Shown here: piece after piece, positions 17,825-27,021 of the stretch
Position numbering within the stretch: the first letter of the stretch is position 1
Layout of the letters: the number at the start of each line of letters is the position of its first letter
Assembly: GCA_036399055.1 (NCBI GenBank)
Contig: DASWNX010000035.1
Coordinates: 1 to 64,000 of the forward strand
Direction: 5' to 3'
DNA: 64,000 nt
Source: Jatrophihabitans sp.
Lineage (GTDB): Bacteria > Actinomycetota > Actinomycetes > Mycobacteriales > Jatrophihabitantaceae
Made by a program: the position numbers and the translations under genes
The notes under the pieces: model-generated
Told to the model about the DNA's origin: nothing
Seen by the model: the letters and a program-made list of their open reading frames with translations, nothing else
The model's database searches: none

Positions 17825-19393
17825 ATGAATGCCGCCCCCGGTCCCGAGTCCAGCGCCGCTCACACCGGCGACCCTGCCCGCACCCCGGCCACCGGTGACC
17901 TGGCGGGTGACCCGACCAGGGGCGACCTGGCTGCTCACCCGGCCACGGGCGACCCAGCCGGCGCGGGCCTGACCTATGCCATCCGCACCTACGGCTGCCA
18001 GATGAACGTCCACGACTCCGAACGCTTGGCCGGGCTCCTGGAGCAGGCTGGCTACCTCCGGGCAGCCGACCAGAGCGGCCGGGAGGCTGACCTGGTGGTG
18101 TTCAACACCTGCGCGGTGCGCGAGAACGCCGACAACCGGCTCTACGGAAACCTCAGCCAGTTGGCGCCGGTGAAGTCTGCCCGACCGGGCATGCAGATCG
18201 CCGTCGGAGGCTGCCTGGCGCAGAAGGACCAGGCGACCGTGCTGCAGAAGGCGCCCTGGGTGGACGTGGTCTTCGGCACCCACAACCTGGCCAGCCTGCC
18301 GGTGCTGCTCGAGCGCGCTCGGCACAACGGCCAAGCCCAGGTCGAGATCCTCGAGGCCCTGGCAAACTTCCCCTCGGACCTGCCCAGCCGGCGTGACTCG
18401 GCCTTCTCGGCCTGGGTGTCGATCGCGGTGGGCTGCGACAACAGCTGCACGTTCTGCATCGTGCCCAGCCTGCGCGGCAAGGAGACCGACCGGCGCCCCG
18501 GCGACGTGCTGGCCGAGATCGAGGCGCTGGTGGCCGAGGGCGTCACCGAGATCACCCTGTTGGGGCAGAACGTCAACTCCTACGGCCGGTCGTTCGGTGA
18601 CCCCCTCGCTTTCGGCAAGCTGCTGCGCGCCTGCGGGCGTGTCCAAGGCTTGGACCGGGTCCGGTTCACCAGCCCGCACCCTCGTGATTTCACCGATGAC
18701 GTGATCGCCGCGATGGCTGAGACCCCGAATGTCTGCCCGCAGCTGCACATGCCCATGCAGTCAGGCTCGGACGCGGTGCTCAAGTCGATGCGGCGGTCAT
18801 ACCGGCAGGCCCGCTATCTCGACATCATCGACCGGGTGCGAGCGGTGATGCCGCAGGCGGCCATCACCACCGACATCATCGTCGGTTTTCCCGGCGAGAC
18901 CGAGCAGGACTTCGACCAGACCCTCGAAGCCGTCCGGCGGGCCAGGTTCGCCAGCGCGTTCACCTTCCAGTACTCCCCACGGCCGGGCACGCCGGCCGCG
19001 ACGATGGAGCACCAGATCCCCAAAGCCGTGGTGCAGGAGCGCTACGAACGGTTGATCGAGCTTCAGGACGAGATCAGCTGGCAGGAGAACAAGCGACTGC
19101 TGGGCACCGAGGTGCAGGTGCTGGTGAGCTCGGCTCAGGGCAAGAAGGACGCGGCGAATCTGCGGATGTCGGGCAGGGCGCGCGACGGCCGGCTGGTGCA
19201 TGTGGGCGCCGGCGAGCTTCCGGTGGCGCCCGGCGACCTGGTCCACGCCACGGTCAGTCATGCCGCCCCGCACCACCTGGTCGCCGACGGCGGCATCTCC
19301 GCGCACCACAAGTGGCGTGGGCCCTCCGGTCAAGCCGCGCCGGCCGCCAGGCCAGCCGCGCCGCTGCTCAGCATCGGCCGCCGTCCGAGCTAG
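17825..19393 (+). CDS. miaB: tRNA-2-methylthio-N6-dimethylallyladenosine synthase MiaB
   Basis: Radical-SAM methylthiotransferase that converts i6A37 to ms2i6A37 in tRNAs reading UNN codons, acting after MiaA (encoded at 20.6 kb). Features: auxiliary-cluster cysteines in [20 protein letters not shown] and GGCLAQKD; radical-SAM CX3CX2C in CDNSCTFC; a C-terminal TRAM domain ([14 protein letters not shown]...GRLVHV). The first 45 residues are a low-complexity tail with repeated TGD(L/P)AG elements, encoded by an imperfect internal DNA repeat; the conserved protein begins at LTYAIRTYG. The last 30 residues are Ala/Pro-rich. A hairpin covers the stop codon. Confidence 0.95.
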   Translation: MNAAPGPESSAAHTGDPARTPATGDLAGDPTRGDLAAHPATGDPAGAGLTYAIRTYGCQMNVHDSERLAGLLEQAGYLRAADQSGREADLVVFNTCAVRENADNRLYGNLSQLAPVKSARPGMQIAVGGCLAQKDQATVLQKAPWVDVVFGTHNLASLPVLLERARHNGQAQVEILEALANFPSDLPSRRDSAFSAWVSIAVGCDNSCTFCIVPSLRGKETDRRPGDVLAEIEALVAEGVTEITLLGQNVNSYGRSFGDPLAFGKLLRACGRVQGLDRVRFTSPHPRDFTDDVIAAMAETPNVCPQLHMPMQSGSDAVLKSMRRSYRQARYLDIIDRVRAVMPQAAITTDIIVGFPGETEQDFDQTLEAVRRARFASAFTFQYSPRPGTPAATMEHQIPKAVVQERYERLIELQDEISWQENKRLLGTEVQVLVSSAQGKKDAANLRMSGRARDGRLVHVGAGELPVAPGDLVHATVSHAAPHHLVADGGISAHHKWRGPSGQAAPAARPAAPLLSIGRRPS

Positions 19394-19402
19394 CCCGGAC
19401 GG
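19381..19402. terminator. Short hairpin between convergent miaB and the DUF349 gene
   Basis: CCGTCCG / CGGACGG perfect 7-bp stem with an 8-nt loop that holds the miaB stop codon and abuts the stop of the convergent DUF349 gene. The two genes are only 9 bp apart, so this is the only room for a terminator. Confidence 0.5.
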
Positions 19403-20587
19403 CTACTCCGGCAGCAGGGCCTTGCGCCTGCTGACCTCGGCTTCAGCCTTGGCGATCCGCTGCGGGTCTCCGGAAGCCTGGGCCTTGGCGAGCTTGGCCT
19501 CTGCCTCGCGGAGGCGTTCTTTCAACTGGGCCAGGAAGGGGTTCGACTCGGTCGCTCCCCGCTTCCACTCGGCGTCAAGCGCGTCGCGAACCCGCTGCTC
19601 GGCGGCGCGCATCCGGGCCTCCAGCCGCTGCACGGCATCGCGTGGCACGTGGCCAAGCGCTTCGAGCTTCTCCTGCAGGTCGCGCAGCGCCACCTGAGCC
19701 TGCCGCGGATTGCTCAGATCCAGCGCGGCGGCTTCAGCGATGATCGACTCCTTCTCCTTCAGGTTCTGGCTCTGCTCGGCGTCACGCTCGGCGAAGACCC
19801 CCGAACGCCGCTCGAAGAAGACGTCCTGGGCAGCCCTGAACCGCTTCCACAGCGCGTCCTCGGTGCTGCGGTTGGTTCGCGGAGCGAGCTTCCACTCGTT
19901 CATCAGTTCCTTCAACGCCGCTGAGGTCTCGCGCCAGTCCTCGGAGCCGGACAGCTCCTCAGCCTTGGCGACCAGCTTCTCCTTGATCGACTTGGCGGCG
20001 TCGCGCTCGGTGTCGAGGTTGGCGAAGTGGCTGCCTCGGCGCTTGCCGAAGGCGTCGCGGGCGGCGGCGAACCGCTTCCACAGCGCGTCGTCGGTCTTGC
20101 GGTCGATGCCCTTGATCAACTTCCATTCCTCGACGATGGCACGCAGCCGGTCGCCGGCTGCCTTCCACTGGGTGGAGCTTTCCGCGATCGTCTCGGCCTC
20201 GACCACCAGGGCTTCCTTCTTGGCGATGGCCTCGGCGCGGGCAGCGTCGCGCGCTTCGGCCTGCTCGCCCATCTTGGCGTCGGCCGCGGTGATCAACGCG
20301 ACGAGCCGGGTGTCGAGCGCGGCGAGATCACCGACCGCCGCGACCGTCGGCAGCGAGGCGTGCAAGGTCATGGCTTGGGACTTGGTGGCCTTGGGATCGC
20401 CGGCGCCGGATTCCAGCCGCTTTGCCAGCAGGCCGATCTCGGTCTGCAGGTCTTCATACCTGCGGGTGTAGTAAGCCAGGCCGGCCTCGGCGTCCCCGGC
20501 TTGCCAGGAGCCGACCTCCCGTTCACCGTCGGCGGTCTTGACGAACACCGTGCCAGCCTCGTCGATACGTCCCCATTCCGAACTCAT
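19403..20587 (-). CDS. DUF349 coiled-coil protein
   Basis: 394-aa soluble, highly helical protein with DUF349 repeats. The repeat signature is seen at least twice: WKLIKGIDRKTDDALWKRFAAARDAF (about residues 150-175) and WKLAPRTNRSTEDALWKRFRAAQDVF (about 225-250), each followed by a charged helix. The C-terminal 60 residues form a coiled coil (QLKERLREAEAKLAKAQ). Function is unknown in actinobacteria; the conserved neighbourhood between miaB and miaA is typical. ATG 20587 gives MSSEWGRIDE; an ATG three codons upstream is equally possible. It is convergent with miaB and divergent from miaA. Confidence 0.9.
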   Translation of the reverse strand: MSSEWGRIDEAGTVFVKTADGEREVGSWQAGDAEAGLAYYTRRYEDLQTEIGLLAKRLESGAGDPKATKSQAMTLHASLPTVAAVGDLAALDTRLVALITAADAKMGEQAEARDAARAEAIAKKEALVVEAETIAESSTQWKAAGDRLRAIVEEWKLIKGIDRKTDDALWKRFAAARDAFGKRRGSHFANLDTERDAAKSIKEKLVAKAEELSGSEDWRETSAALKELMNEWKLAPRTNRSTEDALWKRFRAAQDVFFERRSGVFAERDAEQSQNLKEKESIIAEAAALDLSNPRQAQVALRDLQEKLEALGHVPRDAVQRLEARMRAAEQRVRDALDAEWKRGATESNPFLAQLKERLREAEAKLAKAQASGDPQRIAKAEAEVSRRKALLPE

Positions 20588-20645
20588 ATCGAGCATTAGA
20601 CACGACTGCAGACGCCTACGGTGCAGCCGGTTAGCCTCTTGCAAC

Positions 20646-21590
20646 GTGACTGACACCGACGCGGGGCCCCCGGGACGTCCGGTGGTGGCGATCGTGGGCC
20701 CGACGGGGACCGGCAAATCCGATCTGGCGGTGGCGGTGGCGCGGCGAATCGGCGGCGAGATCATCAACGCCGACTCTATGCAGCTCTATCGCGGTATGGA
20801 CATCGGCACCGCCAAGCTGCCTCTGGCCGAGCGCGGCGGCGTCGTTCACCACCTGCTCGACATCTGGCCCGTGAGCAGGTCCGCCGCAGTCGCTGAGTAC
20901 CAGCGGCTGGCCCGGGCGGCGATCGCCGACATCACGAGCCGGGGCCGGACGCCGGTGCTGGTCGGCGGCTCGGGGCTCTACATCCGGGCCAGCCTGGACC
21001 GCCTGGAGTTTCCTGGCGAGTCGCCCGAGATCAGGGCTCGGCTGGCGGCCGAGCTGGCCGAGGTCGGCTCGGCGGTGCTGCACGCTCGGCTGGCGCGGCT
21101 GGACCCGGCCGCCGGGGCGGCGATCCTGCCGTCCAACGCCCGCCGGGTCGTGCGGGCGCTGGAGGTCATGGAACTCACCGGCGGCCTGTTCACCGCCCGG
21201 ATGCCCGCCTTCGAGTCGGTCTATGAGACGGTGCAGATCGCGCTGGAGCACCCTGAGCTGGAGGAGCGGGTCCGGCTGCGGGTGGATCGCATGATGGCCG
21301 GCGGCCTGCTCGACGAGGTGCGCCGGCTGCTGCCATTCGGCCTGCGCGAGAGCCCCACTGCCGGCAAGGCGCTGGGCTACCAGCAGCTGCTCGCGGTGCT
21401 CGATGAGCAGGGCGAGCTGCGGGGCGACCTCGGCGAGGCCGTCGAGCTGACCGTCCGGGGGACCTGGCGCTTCGTGCGCAGGCAGCGGTCCTGGTTTCGC
21501 AGGGACCCGAGGCTGCACTGGCTGGACGCAGCGGCGCCGGGCCTTCTGGACAAGACGCTGGCGTTGTTGCCCGCTAGGCTTGGAACGTGA
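20646..21590 (+). CDS. miaA: tRNA dimethylallyltransferase MiaA
   Basis: 314-aa enzyme that prenylates A37 of tRNAs with dimethylallyl diphosphate, giving the substrate of MiaB. The P-loop GPTGTGKSDLAVAVA is near the N-terminus, followed by the family motif INADSMQLYRGMDIGTAK and LVGGSGLYIRA. The C-terminal part carries AGKALGYQQLL and the LTVRGTWRFVRRQRSWFRRD segment that contacts tRNA. The GTG at 20646 is chosen from the conserved N-terminus. It overlaps dapF by four bases (GTGA). Confidence 0.95.
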   Translation: MTDTDAGPPGRPVVAIVGPTGTGKSDLAVAVARRIGGEIINADSMQLYRGMDIGTAKLPLAERGGVVHHLLDIWPVSRSAAVAEYQRLARAAIADITSRGRTPVLVGGSGLYIRASLDRLEFPGESPEIRARLAAELAEVGSAVLHARLARLDPAAGAAILPSNARRVVRALEVMELTGGLFTARMPAFESVYETVQIALEHPELEERVRLRVDRMMAGGLLDEVRRLLPFGLRESPTAGKALGYQQLLAVLDEQGELRGDLGEAVELTVRGTWRFVRRQRSWFRRDPRLHWLDAAAPGLLDKTLALLPARLGT

Positions 21591-22447
21591 ACCGCAGACT
21601 GCCGGTGATGAAGGGCCATGGCACCGAGAACGACTTCGTGCTGCTACCCGACCTTGACGCGGTGATCTCGATGTCGCCGTCGATGGTGCGGGCGTTGTGC
21701 GACCGGCGCGGCGGAATCGGGGCAGACGGCGTGCTGCGGGTGACCCGGACGGCGCTGGCCACCGAGCCGGATGTCCTGGCTCAGGCTGAGGTCGCCGAGT
21801 ACTTCATGGACTACCACAACGCCGACGGCTCGATCGCGGAGATGTGCGGCAACGGGCTGCGGGTGTTCGGCCGTTACCTGCAGCAAGTCGGGTTAACCGA
21901 CTCAGCCGGGGGCGCCGTCACGGTGGCGACCCGGGGCGGGCCCAAGGAGCTGAGCTTCGACGGCGAGCACATCACCGCCGAGATGGGCCCGGCGACTGCC
22001 CGGCCGGAGCGGCCGCGGGTCACCGCCGACGGGCTGGACGGCGTGTTCGAGTCGGTGGCTCTGGATCTGCCCAACCCGCATGTGGTGGTGCAGCTGTCCT
22101 CGGTGGAGGAACTGGCGGCGTTGCGGCTGACCGCGCCGCCGCAGGTTCATCCGGCGTTGCCGGAGGGCCAGAACGTGGAATTCGTGGTGCGCCTCGGGCC
22201 GGATCGGCTGCGGATGCGGGTGTTCGAGCGGGGCTCGGGTGAGACCCGCTCATGTGGCACCGGAATCTGCGCCGCGGTGGCTGCGGTCGCCGGGGAGCAG
22301 GCCGGCCAGGGGGAGTGGATCGTCGAGGTGCCGGGCGGCGAGTGCCGGGTGTGGTGGAACGCCGACGGCAACCTGATGCTGTCGGGCCCGGCCGTCCTGG
22401 TCGCCAGCCTGGAGCTGTCGCCGGAGTGGCTTGCCGCACACCGGTGA
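21587..22447 (+). CDS. dapF: Diaminopimelate epimerase
   Basis: 286-aa PLP-independent epimerase that converts LL- to meso-diaminopimelate for lysine and peptidoglycan. Both catalytic cysteines are in place: NADGSIAEMCGNGLR (about residue 87) and ERGSGETRSCGTGICAA (about residue 223). N-terminal MKGHGTENDFVLLPD is typical of the actinobacterial form. It is coupled to miaA by a GTGA overlap. There is no sign of damage. Confidence 0.96.
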   Translation: MNRRLPVMKGHGTENDFVLLPDLDAVISMSPSMVRALCDRRGGIGADGVLRVTRTALATEPDVLAQAEVAEYFMDYHNADGSIAEMCGNGLRVFGRYLQQVGLTDSAGGAVTVATRGGPKELSFDGEHITAEMGPATARPERPRVTADGLDGVFESVALDLPNPHVVVQLSSVEELAALRLTAPPQVHPALPEGQNVEFVVRLGPDRLRMRVFERGSGETRSCGTGICAAVAAVAGEQAGQGEWIVEVPGGECRVWWNADGNLMLSGPAVLVASLELSPEWLAAHR

Positions 22448-22495
22448 GGGCTCTGGGCGAAATTAAATCGCATTCCGGGCGGTGAGGCTGTCACC

Positions 22496-24088
22496 ATGGA
22501 GGTAATGACTGCTTACCGACGTGATGACTCCCAGACCGTGCCGACCGCCGCCGAGCCCGGCCATGCCGCGGCCGACGAGTTCGACACCGGGCCGGCCACT
22601 CCCTCCAGCCACTACGCCGTTGACGGCGCCGAGCTGTCCGACGACGCCGCTGAGGGCCCTGACGGCCTTGGCGGCGCTGAGCCCGACAACGGGCTGGACT
22701 ACACCCTCGGCGAGTACGACCTGTCCGAGCGCGCCGCTCTGCGCCGGATCGCCGGGCTGTCCACCGAGCTCACCGACATCACCGAGGTCGAGTACCGCCA
22801 GCTGCGCCTGGAGCGGGTCGTGCTGGTCGGGGTCTGGACCACCGGCACCCTGACCGAGGCCGAGAACTCGATGCACGAGCTGGCCCGGCTGGCCGAGACC
22901 GCCGGCTCGGAGGTGCTCGACGGCCTGGTGCAGCGCCGCGACCGCCCCGACCCGGCGACCTACATCGGCTCGGGCAAGGCCAAGGAGTTGCGCGACATCG
23001 TCGCCGCCACCGGCGCCGACACCGTCATCTGCGACGGTGAGCTGACGCCTGGCCAGCTGCGGCAGCTCGAGCAGGTCGTCAAGGTCAAGGTGGTGGACCG
23101 GACCGCGCTGATTCTCGACATCTTCGCCCAGCACGCCCGCTCACGCGAGGGCAAGGCGCAGGTAGAGCTGGCGCAGTTGCAGTACCTGGTGCCGCGATTG
23201 CGCGGCTGGGGCGAGTCGCTGTCCCGGCAGGTCGGCGGCCGGGCAGCCAACGGCGTCGGAATCGGCGGCCGCGGGCCTGGTGAGACCAAGCTGGAGATCG
23301 ACCGTCGCAGGATCACCGCCCGAATGGCGAAACTGCGCAAGGAGATCTCTGGCATGAAGACCGCCCGCGACGTCAAGCGCTCGCGGCGCGATGACAAAGA
23401 GGTGCCCTCGGTGGTGCTGGCCGGCTACACCAACGCGGGCAAGTCCTCTCTGTTGAACCGGCTCACCGGCGCCGGCGTGCTGGTGGAGAACGCGCTGTTC
23501 GCCACCCTGGACCCCACCGTCCGGCGTGCCGAGACCACCGACGGGCGTGTCTACACGCTGTCTGACACGGTGGGCTTCGTCCGGCACCTGCCGCATCAGC
23601 TCGTCGAGGCCTTCCGGTCGACGCTGGAGGAGGTCGCTTCGGCAGATCTCATCCTGCACGTGGTGGACGCCTCCGACGAGGACCCCGAAGCGCAGATCCG
23701 CGCCGTGCGCGAGGTGCTGTCAGACCTGGACGCCCTCGACGTGCCTGAGCAGATCCTGTTCAACAAGGCCGACGCCGCCGACGCCGAGACCCAGCTACGG
23801 CTACGCAGCCTGGTGCCTGACGCGCTGTTCGTCTCGGCGGTGACCGGCGCCGGGATGGCCGAGCTGGCAGCTCTCATCGAGTCGAAGCTGCCCCGGCCGG
23901 AGCGCGAGGTCCTGGTGCTGCTGCCCTACACCCGAGGCGACCTGGTCGCCCGGATCCACGCCGACGGCGAGATGCTCTCAGAGGAGCACACCAGCGAGGG
24001 AACCCTGATCAGCGCGCGGGTTCGGGCGGATCTGGCCGCGGCGCTGGAGCAGTTCGCCACGGCGGCCGCGCCAGCCGGTGACCGCTGA
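22496..24088 (+). CDS. hflX: GTPase HflX, ribosome-splitting factor
   Basis: 530-aa GTP-binding protein that rescues stalled ribosomes under stress. The N-terminal nucleotide-binding-like HflX domain (RVVLVGVWTTGTLTEAE, DPATYIGSGKAKELRDI) is followed by a helical linker (AQLQYLVPRLRGWGESLSRQ, GPGETKLEIDRRRI) and the G domain with G1 GYTNAGKSSLLN, G3 DTVGFVRHLP and G4 NKAD. The first 75 residues are acidic and variable. ATG 22496 has GGTGAGG 8 nt upstream; the nearby GGAGGT is too close to the next ATG (22505). Confidence 0.94.
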   Translation: MEVMTAYRRDDSQTVPTAAEPGHAAADEFDTGPATPSSHYAVDGAELSDDAAEGPDGLGGAEPDNGLDYTLGEYDLSERAALRRIAGLSTELTDITEVEYRQLRLERVVLVGVWTTGTLTEAENSMHELARLAETAGSEVLDGLVQRRDRPDPATYIGSGKAKELRDIVAATGADTVICDGELTPGQLRQLEQVVKVKVVDRTALILDIFAQHARSREGKAQVELAQLQYLVPRLRGWGESLSRQVGGRAANGVGIGGRGPGETKLEIDRRRITARMAKLRKEISGMKTARDVKRSRRDDKEVPSVVLAGYTNAGKSSLLNRLTGAGVLVENALFATLDPTVRRAETTDGRVYTLSDTVGFVRHLPHQLVEAFRSTLEEVASADLILHVVDASDEDPEAQIRAVREVLSDLDALDVPEQILFNKADAADAETQLRLRSLVPDALFVSAVTGAGMAELAALIESKLPRPEREVLVLLPYTRGDLVARIHADGEMLSEEHTSEGTLISARVRADLAAALEQFATAAAPAGDR

Positions 24089-24160
24089 GCCGGATTTCAC
24101 GCGATCACCGCGTAGGCTTGCCTGCAGAAGGTGTGTCGAAGCTTCACAGGGAGAGTAATT

Positions 24161-24520
24161 ATGACTGGCTGGACATCGCCGTCGCACTGGGTGATCATCG
24201 CGCTGCTCGTGCTGGTGCTCTTCGGATACAAGAAGTTGCCCGAGATGTCGCGCTCGGTCGGCCGGTCGCTGCGGATCTTCAAGACCGAGATCAAGGGCAT
24301 GGACGCCGACGACGCGGCCCGCAACTCCGCTGAGGCGCCCGCCGGAACCCCGCCTGTCGCCAGCGCGCCTGCGGTCAGCGCACCCGGCGCGAACCAGCCG
24401 GCTGCTGCCAGCGAGCCTGTCATCGCCCAGCCCGTGGCCCCGCCTCTGCCGGGCACCCCGGCCCCGGTGGCGCTGCCGCCCGCTGCCGAGGAGTCACCTC
24501 AGCAGCGGACGCAGGCCTGA
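24161..24520 (+). CDS. tatA: Sec-independent translocase subunit TatA/TatE-like
   Basis: 119-aa single-pass membrane protein of the twin-arginine translocase. An N-terminal transmembrane helix (WVIIALLVLVLFGYKKLPEMSRSVG) runs into the amphipathic helix (GRSLRIFKTEIKGM); the FGxKKLPE hinge is diagnostic. The C-terminal 70 residues are a Pro/Ala tail that varies between species. ATG 24161 follows GGGAGAG. It stands alone here, away from tatC, so it may be an extra TatA copy. Confidence 0.88.
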   Translation: MTGWTSPSHWVIIALLVLVLFGYKKLPEMSRSVGRSLRIFKTEIKGMDADDAARNSAEAPAGTPPVASAPAVSAPGANQPAAASEPVIAQPVAPPLPGTPAPVALPPAAEESPQQRTQA

Positions 24521-24532
24521 TTTCCTGGGTCT

Positions 24533-24558
24533 GACCCCGGAGGCAGTCCTCCGGGGTC
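24533..24558. terminator. Strong bidirectional hairpin between tatA and lexA
   Basis: GACCCCGGAGG / CCTCCGGGGTC, a perfect 11-bp stem with a CAGT loop; outer bases (GGTCTGA ... TCAGACC) extend it with a bulge. It lies between the tatA stop and the convergent lexA stop. Confidence 0.85.
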
Positions 24559-24560
24559 GC

Positions 24561-25313
24561 TCAGACCTTGCGCAGCACCGCCACGACCCGGCCCAGGATG
24601 GTCGCCTCATCGGCCGGGATGGGTGAGTAGGCCTCGTTGTGCGGCAGCAGCCAGGCATGGCCGTCACGGCGCTGCAACGTCTTGACAGTGGCCTCGCCCT
24701 CGATCATGGCTGCCACGATCTCGCCGTTGTCGGCGTTGGGCTGTTGGCGCACCACGACCCAGTCACCGTCGGCGATGGCGGCGTCCACCATCGAGTCGCC
24801 CTGCACCCGCAGCAGATAGAGGGTGCCTTCGCCCACCAGGGTCCGCGGCAACGGGAAGACGTCCTCGACGACCTGCTCGGCCAGGATCGGGCCGCCGGCG
24901 GCGATCCGGCCGATCAACGGCACCATCACCGCTTCGGGGGCATTGGCGTTCAGCGCGTCGTCGCCCACCGGGTGCATCCCGGGCGAGCCGGTGACTGGCT
25001 CTTCCTGCTCCTCCGGAGATCGGACGTCCAGCGCCCGGGGCTTGTTCGGGTCTCGCCGGATGAAGCCCTTCTGCTCGAGGACGGCGAGCTGGTGGCTGAC
25101 GCTTGAGGTCGACTGCAGGCCCACCGCGTCACCGATCTCGCGCATGCTCGGCGGAAAGCCGCGTTGCTGAACGGTGTTGCGGATGACGCTCAGGATGGTT
25201 CGCTGCCGGGCGGTCAGCCCGTCTCCGCGGTCGTGGTCGGGGAATTCGGCGATAGTGCTGTTCCTGGGTCGTCCCGGACCTCGTCTTGCTGGCGGCTTGG
25301 GCGGCTTGGGCAC
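24561..25313 (-). CDS. lexA: SOS repressor LexA
   Basis: 250-aa repressor/autoprotease. The N-terminal winged helix ([23 protein letters not shown], then [21 protein letters not shown]) binds SOS boxes. The C-terminal S24 peptidase domain has the Ala139-Gly140 cleavage site (GRIAAGGP), the catalytic Ser174 (GDSMVD) and Lys211 (ATVKTLQ). The GTG at 25313, with GGGAG upstream, gives the usual N-terminus [17 protein letters not shown]; the longer open frame runs through its own promoter. Two SOS boxes lie 120-215 bp upstream, so it should be autoregulated, and the divergent LysM gene shares that region. Confidence 0.95.
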   Translation of the reverse strand: MPKPPKPPARRGPGRPRNSTIAEFPDHDRGDGLTARQRTILSVIRNTVQQRGFPPSMREIGDAVGLQSTSSVSHQLAVLEQKGFIRRDPNKPRALDVRSPEEQEEPVTGSPGMHPVGDDALNANAPEAVMVPLIGRIAAGGPILAEQVVEDVFPLPRTLVGEGTLYLLRVQGDSMVDAAIADGDWVVVRQQPNADNGEIVAAMIEGEATVKTLQRRDGHAWLLPHNEAYSPIPADEATILGRVVAVLRKV

Positions 25314-25432
25314 CGGAGTCTCCCTGTCTCTATCTGGCCTGGCGGCCGGTATGGCGCCGCCGAGGGCTACTCCCTCGGCGTCGTGTCGTCCAGGGACGAA
25401 CGTGCCGAAGGTAGCGTCACTGGAGTAACGAT

Positions 25433-25448
25433 TCAAACACCTGTTCGA
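25433..25448. promoter_or_regulatory. SOS box 1 in the lexA/LysM divergent region
   Basis: TTCAAACACCTGTTCGA: the GTTCG half is perfect and the left half has one mismatch (AAAC for GAAC). It is 120 bp upstream of the lexA start and 79 bp from the better box. Confidence 0.65.
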
Positions 25449-25511
25449 ATCGGCGTGTCGAGAATCTGGTTTCTGTCGGAGGCTTGTAGTAGACATCGGT
25501 ACAGACGTTGG

Positions 25512-25527
25512 TCGAACGCATGTTCGA
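25512..25527. promoter_or_regulatory. SOS box 2, consensus LexA operator
   Basis: TCGAACGCATGTTCGA has perfect 6-bp arms around N4. It is 48 bp upstream of the LysM gene ATG, so it is best placed to repress that gene, while the pair together can control lexA. Confidence 0.9.
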
Positions 25528-25574
25528 TCTTCAGCGTAACTGGCCATCCGATCAGATCCAGTGAGGAGCACGGC

Positions 25575-26144
25575 ATGTCAGTCGCAACAGAGTTCCCTCC
25601 GGCGGTGTTCATTCCCGTTCGCGCCCGGCGGCTGCCGCATCCCGCGGCGCCCGCCGACCCAGCCACCACGCCCGCCGGCCTCCCACAGCTCCGACTGGTT
25701 CAGCCGGCCGGCCGCTGCGCGCCGGCGTCGGGCAGCCGGGTCGACGGAGCACGGCGCGGCGGACGGGGCGCCCGCTCATCGGTCCGGCTCGTCAAGCCGG
25801 CGAGCGCGACGGCGAGCCTGCCCTCGATCGGCGTCCCCGCCGGTCAGCTCGCGGCGGCGCCACTGCGCCTGACCAGGCGAGGGGTCGTGGCGATCGCTCT
25901 CGGCGTGGCGGCCGTAGGCGGCCTGCTGCTGCTCGTGGCCCACCTGTCGGCAGGCTCGCCCACCGCTCCGGCGGTCAGCGTGCCGAGCGCGGTCGTCACG
26001 GTGCAGCCAGGCGACACCCTCTGGTCGATCGCCGGCCAGGTCGCTCCCGGCCGCGATCCGCGCCAGGTGGTTCAGAGCATTCGGGAGTCCAACCACCTCA
26101 CCTCCGTGTCCTTGAGTCCTGGCCAAACCCTCAAGGTCGGCTAA
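25575..26144 (+). CDS. LysM-domain membrane protein, SOS-controlled cell-wall protein (ChiZ-like)
   Basis: 189-aa protein with a Pro/Ala-rich cytoplasmic part (residues 1-95), one transmembrane helix ([23 protein letters not shown], about 105-127) and an external C-terminal LysM peptidoglycan-binding domain ([15 protein letters not shown] ... [10 protein letters not shown]). The position divergent from lexA and upstream of nrdR matches the mycobacterial SOS gene whose product (ChiZ, Rv2719c) halts division and hydrolyses cell wall. No separate hydrolase domain is seen. ATG 25575 is preceded by GAGGAG. Role as a DNA-damage division inhibitor is inferred from context and the SOS box. Confidence 0.82.
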   Translation: MSVATEFPPAVFIPVRARRLPHPAAPADPATTPAGLPQLRLVQPAGRCAPASGSRVDGARRGGRGARSSVRLVKPASATASLPSIGVPAGQLAAAPLRLTRRGVVAIALGVAAVGGLLLLVAHLSAGSPTAPAVSVPSAVVTVQPGDTLWSIAGQVAPGRDPRQVVQSIRESNHLTSVSLSPGQTLKVG

Positions 26145-26245
26145 AGGTTTACCGTGCTGCGGTCCGCGTTCCCGGGCGGCTCACAGCAGTTCTTCCATTT
26201 ATCGGCGGCGCTACTTGCGGAAGCTTTGCCGACGCTCTAGCGTTC

Positions 26246-26370
26246 CTACATGTAGTAGTTACAAGCATGTAAGTCGTCCACAGGTTGGGGTTCGGTAGTC
26301 CACAGGCCGTCAACAGAGGGAAGGGCCCGTCCACGGTCCATCCCCAGGTTGTCGACAGTCACCTGTTGAC
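26246..26370. promoter_or_regulatory. nrdR leader with tandem palindromes and DnaA-box-like repeats
   Basis: The 319 bp between the LysM gene and nrdR hold no gene but are rich in signals. CTACATGTAG (26246-26255) is a perfect palindrome, and TTACAAGCATGTAA (26259-26272) is a second one 15 bp further, centre to centre. TCGTCCACA (26274-26282), TAGTCCACA (26296-26304) and CCGTCCACG (26327-26335) differ by one to three bases from the actinobacterial DnaA box TTGTCCACA, the first two 22 bp apart. A hairpin GTCGACAG / CTGTTGAC sits at 26351-26370. NrdR autoregulation through the palindromes is an inference; they do not match a textbook NrdR box. Confidence 0.45.
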
Positions 26371-26463
26371 GAAGTCCCCTGGCAAGGCGGACGCGATAGT
26401 CCGGCACAGCCCCGCAGCAGCCCTTTGGCTGAACGCGGGCTTCACGTCAGAGGAGTCGATCGC

Positions 26464-27021
26464 ATGCGGTGCCCGTACTGCCGCTACCCGGACTCACGGG
26501 TGGTGGACTCCCGTGAGCAAGACGAGGGCCAGGTCATCCGGCGGCGCCGGAGCTGCCCCGATTGCGGCAAGCGGTTCACCACGGTCGAAGAAGCCACTCT
26601 GGCCGTCATCAAGCGCAGCGGGGTGACCGAGCCGTTCAGCAGGCAGAAGGTCATCACGGGAGTGCGTCGGGCGTGCCAGGGCCGTCCGGTCGATGAGGAC
26701 GCGCTGGCTCAGCTTGCCCAGACGGTCGAGGAGACCATCCGGGCCACCGGGTCGGCCGAGGTGCCCGCACCCGAGGTCGGTCTGGCGATCCTCGGCCCGC
26801 TGCGCGCGCTGGACGAGGTCGCCTACCTGCGCTTTGCCAGCGTCTACCGCTCCTTCAGCTCCATCGAAGACTTCGAGAAGGCGATCAGCGAACTGCGCGC
26901 CGAGCACCGCCTCGACGGTTCAGGCGAGGTCACGGCAGCCAGGCAGGCAGCTCCGCTTGGTCAGCCATCAGCACAGCAACCACACGGGATCACCAAGGAA
27001 AAGGGGAACAGCGGGTTATGA
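26464..27021 (+). CDS. nrdR: Transcriptional repressor NrdR
   Basis: 185-aa repressor of ribonucleotide reductase genes. An N-terminal zinc ribbon (MRCPYC ... CPDCGKRF) binds DNA and an ATP-cone (residues about 48-138) senses the ATP/dATP ratio. The C-terminal 40 residues are a variable tail. ATG 26464 gives the conserved MRCPYC start. It overlaps nrdJ by four bases (ATGA), so repressor and target are one operon. Confidence 0.95.
   Translation: MRCPYCRYPDSRVVDSREQDEGQVIRRRRSCPDCGKRFTTVEEATLAVIKRSGVTEPFSRQKVITGVRRACQGRPVDEDALAQLAQTVEETIRATGSAEVPAPEVGLAILGPLRALDEVAYLRFASVYRSFSSIEDFEKAISELRAEHRLDGSGEVTAARQAAPLGQPSAQQPHGITKEKGNSGL

Noticed and set aside
26246..26275. Cobalamin riboswitch or standard NrdR box before nrdRJ
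   Set aside because: No B12-box-like conserved sequence or multi-helix fold can be seen, and the palindromes do not match the textbook NrdR consensus; only a general regulatory call is justified.
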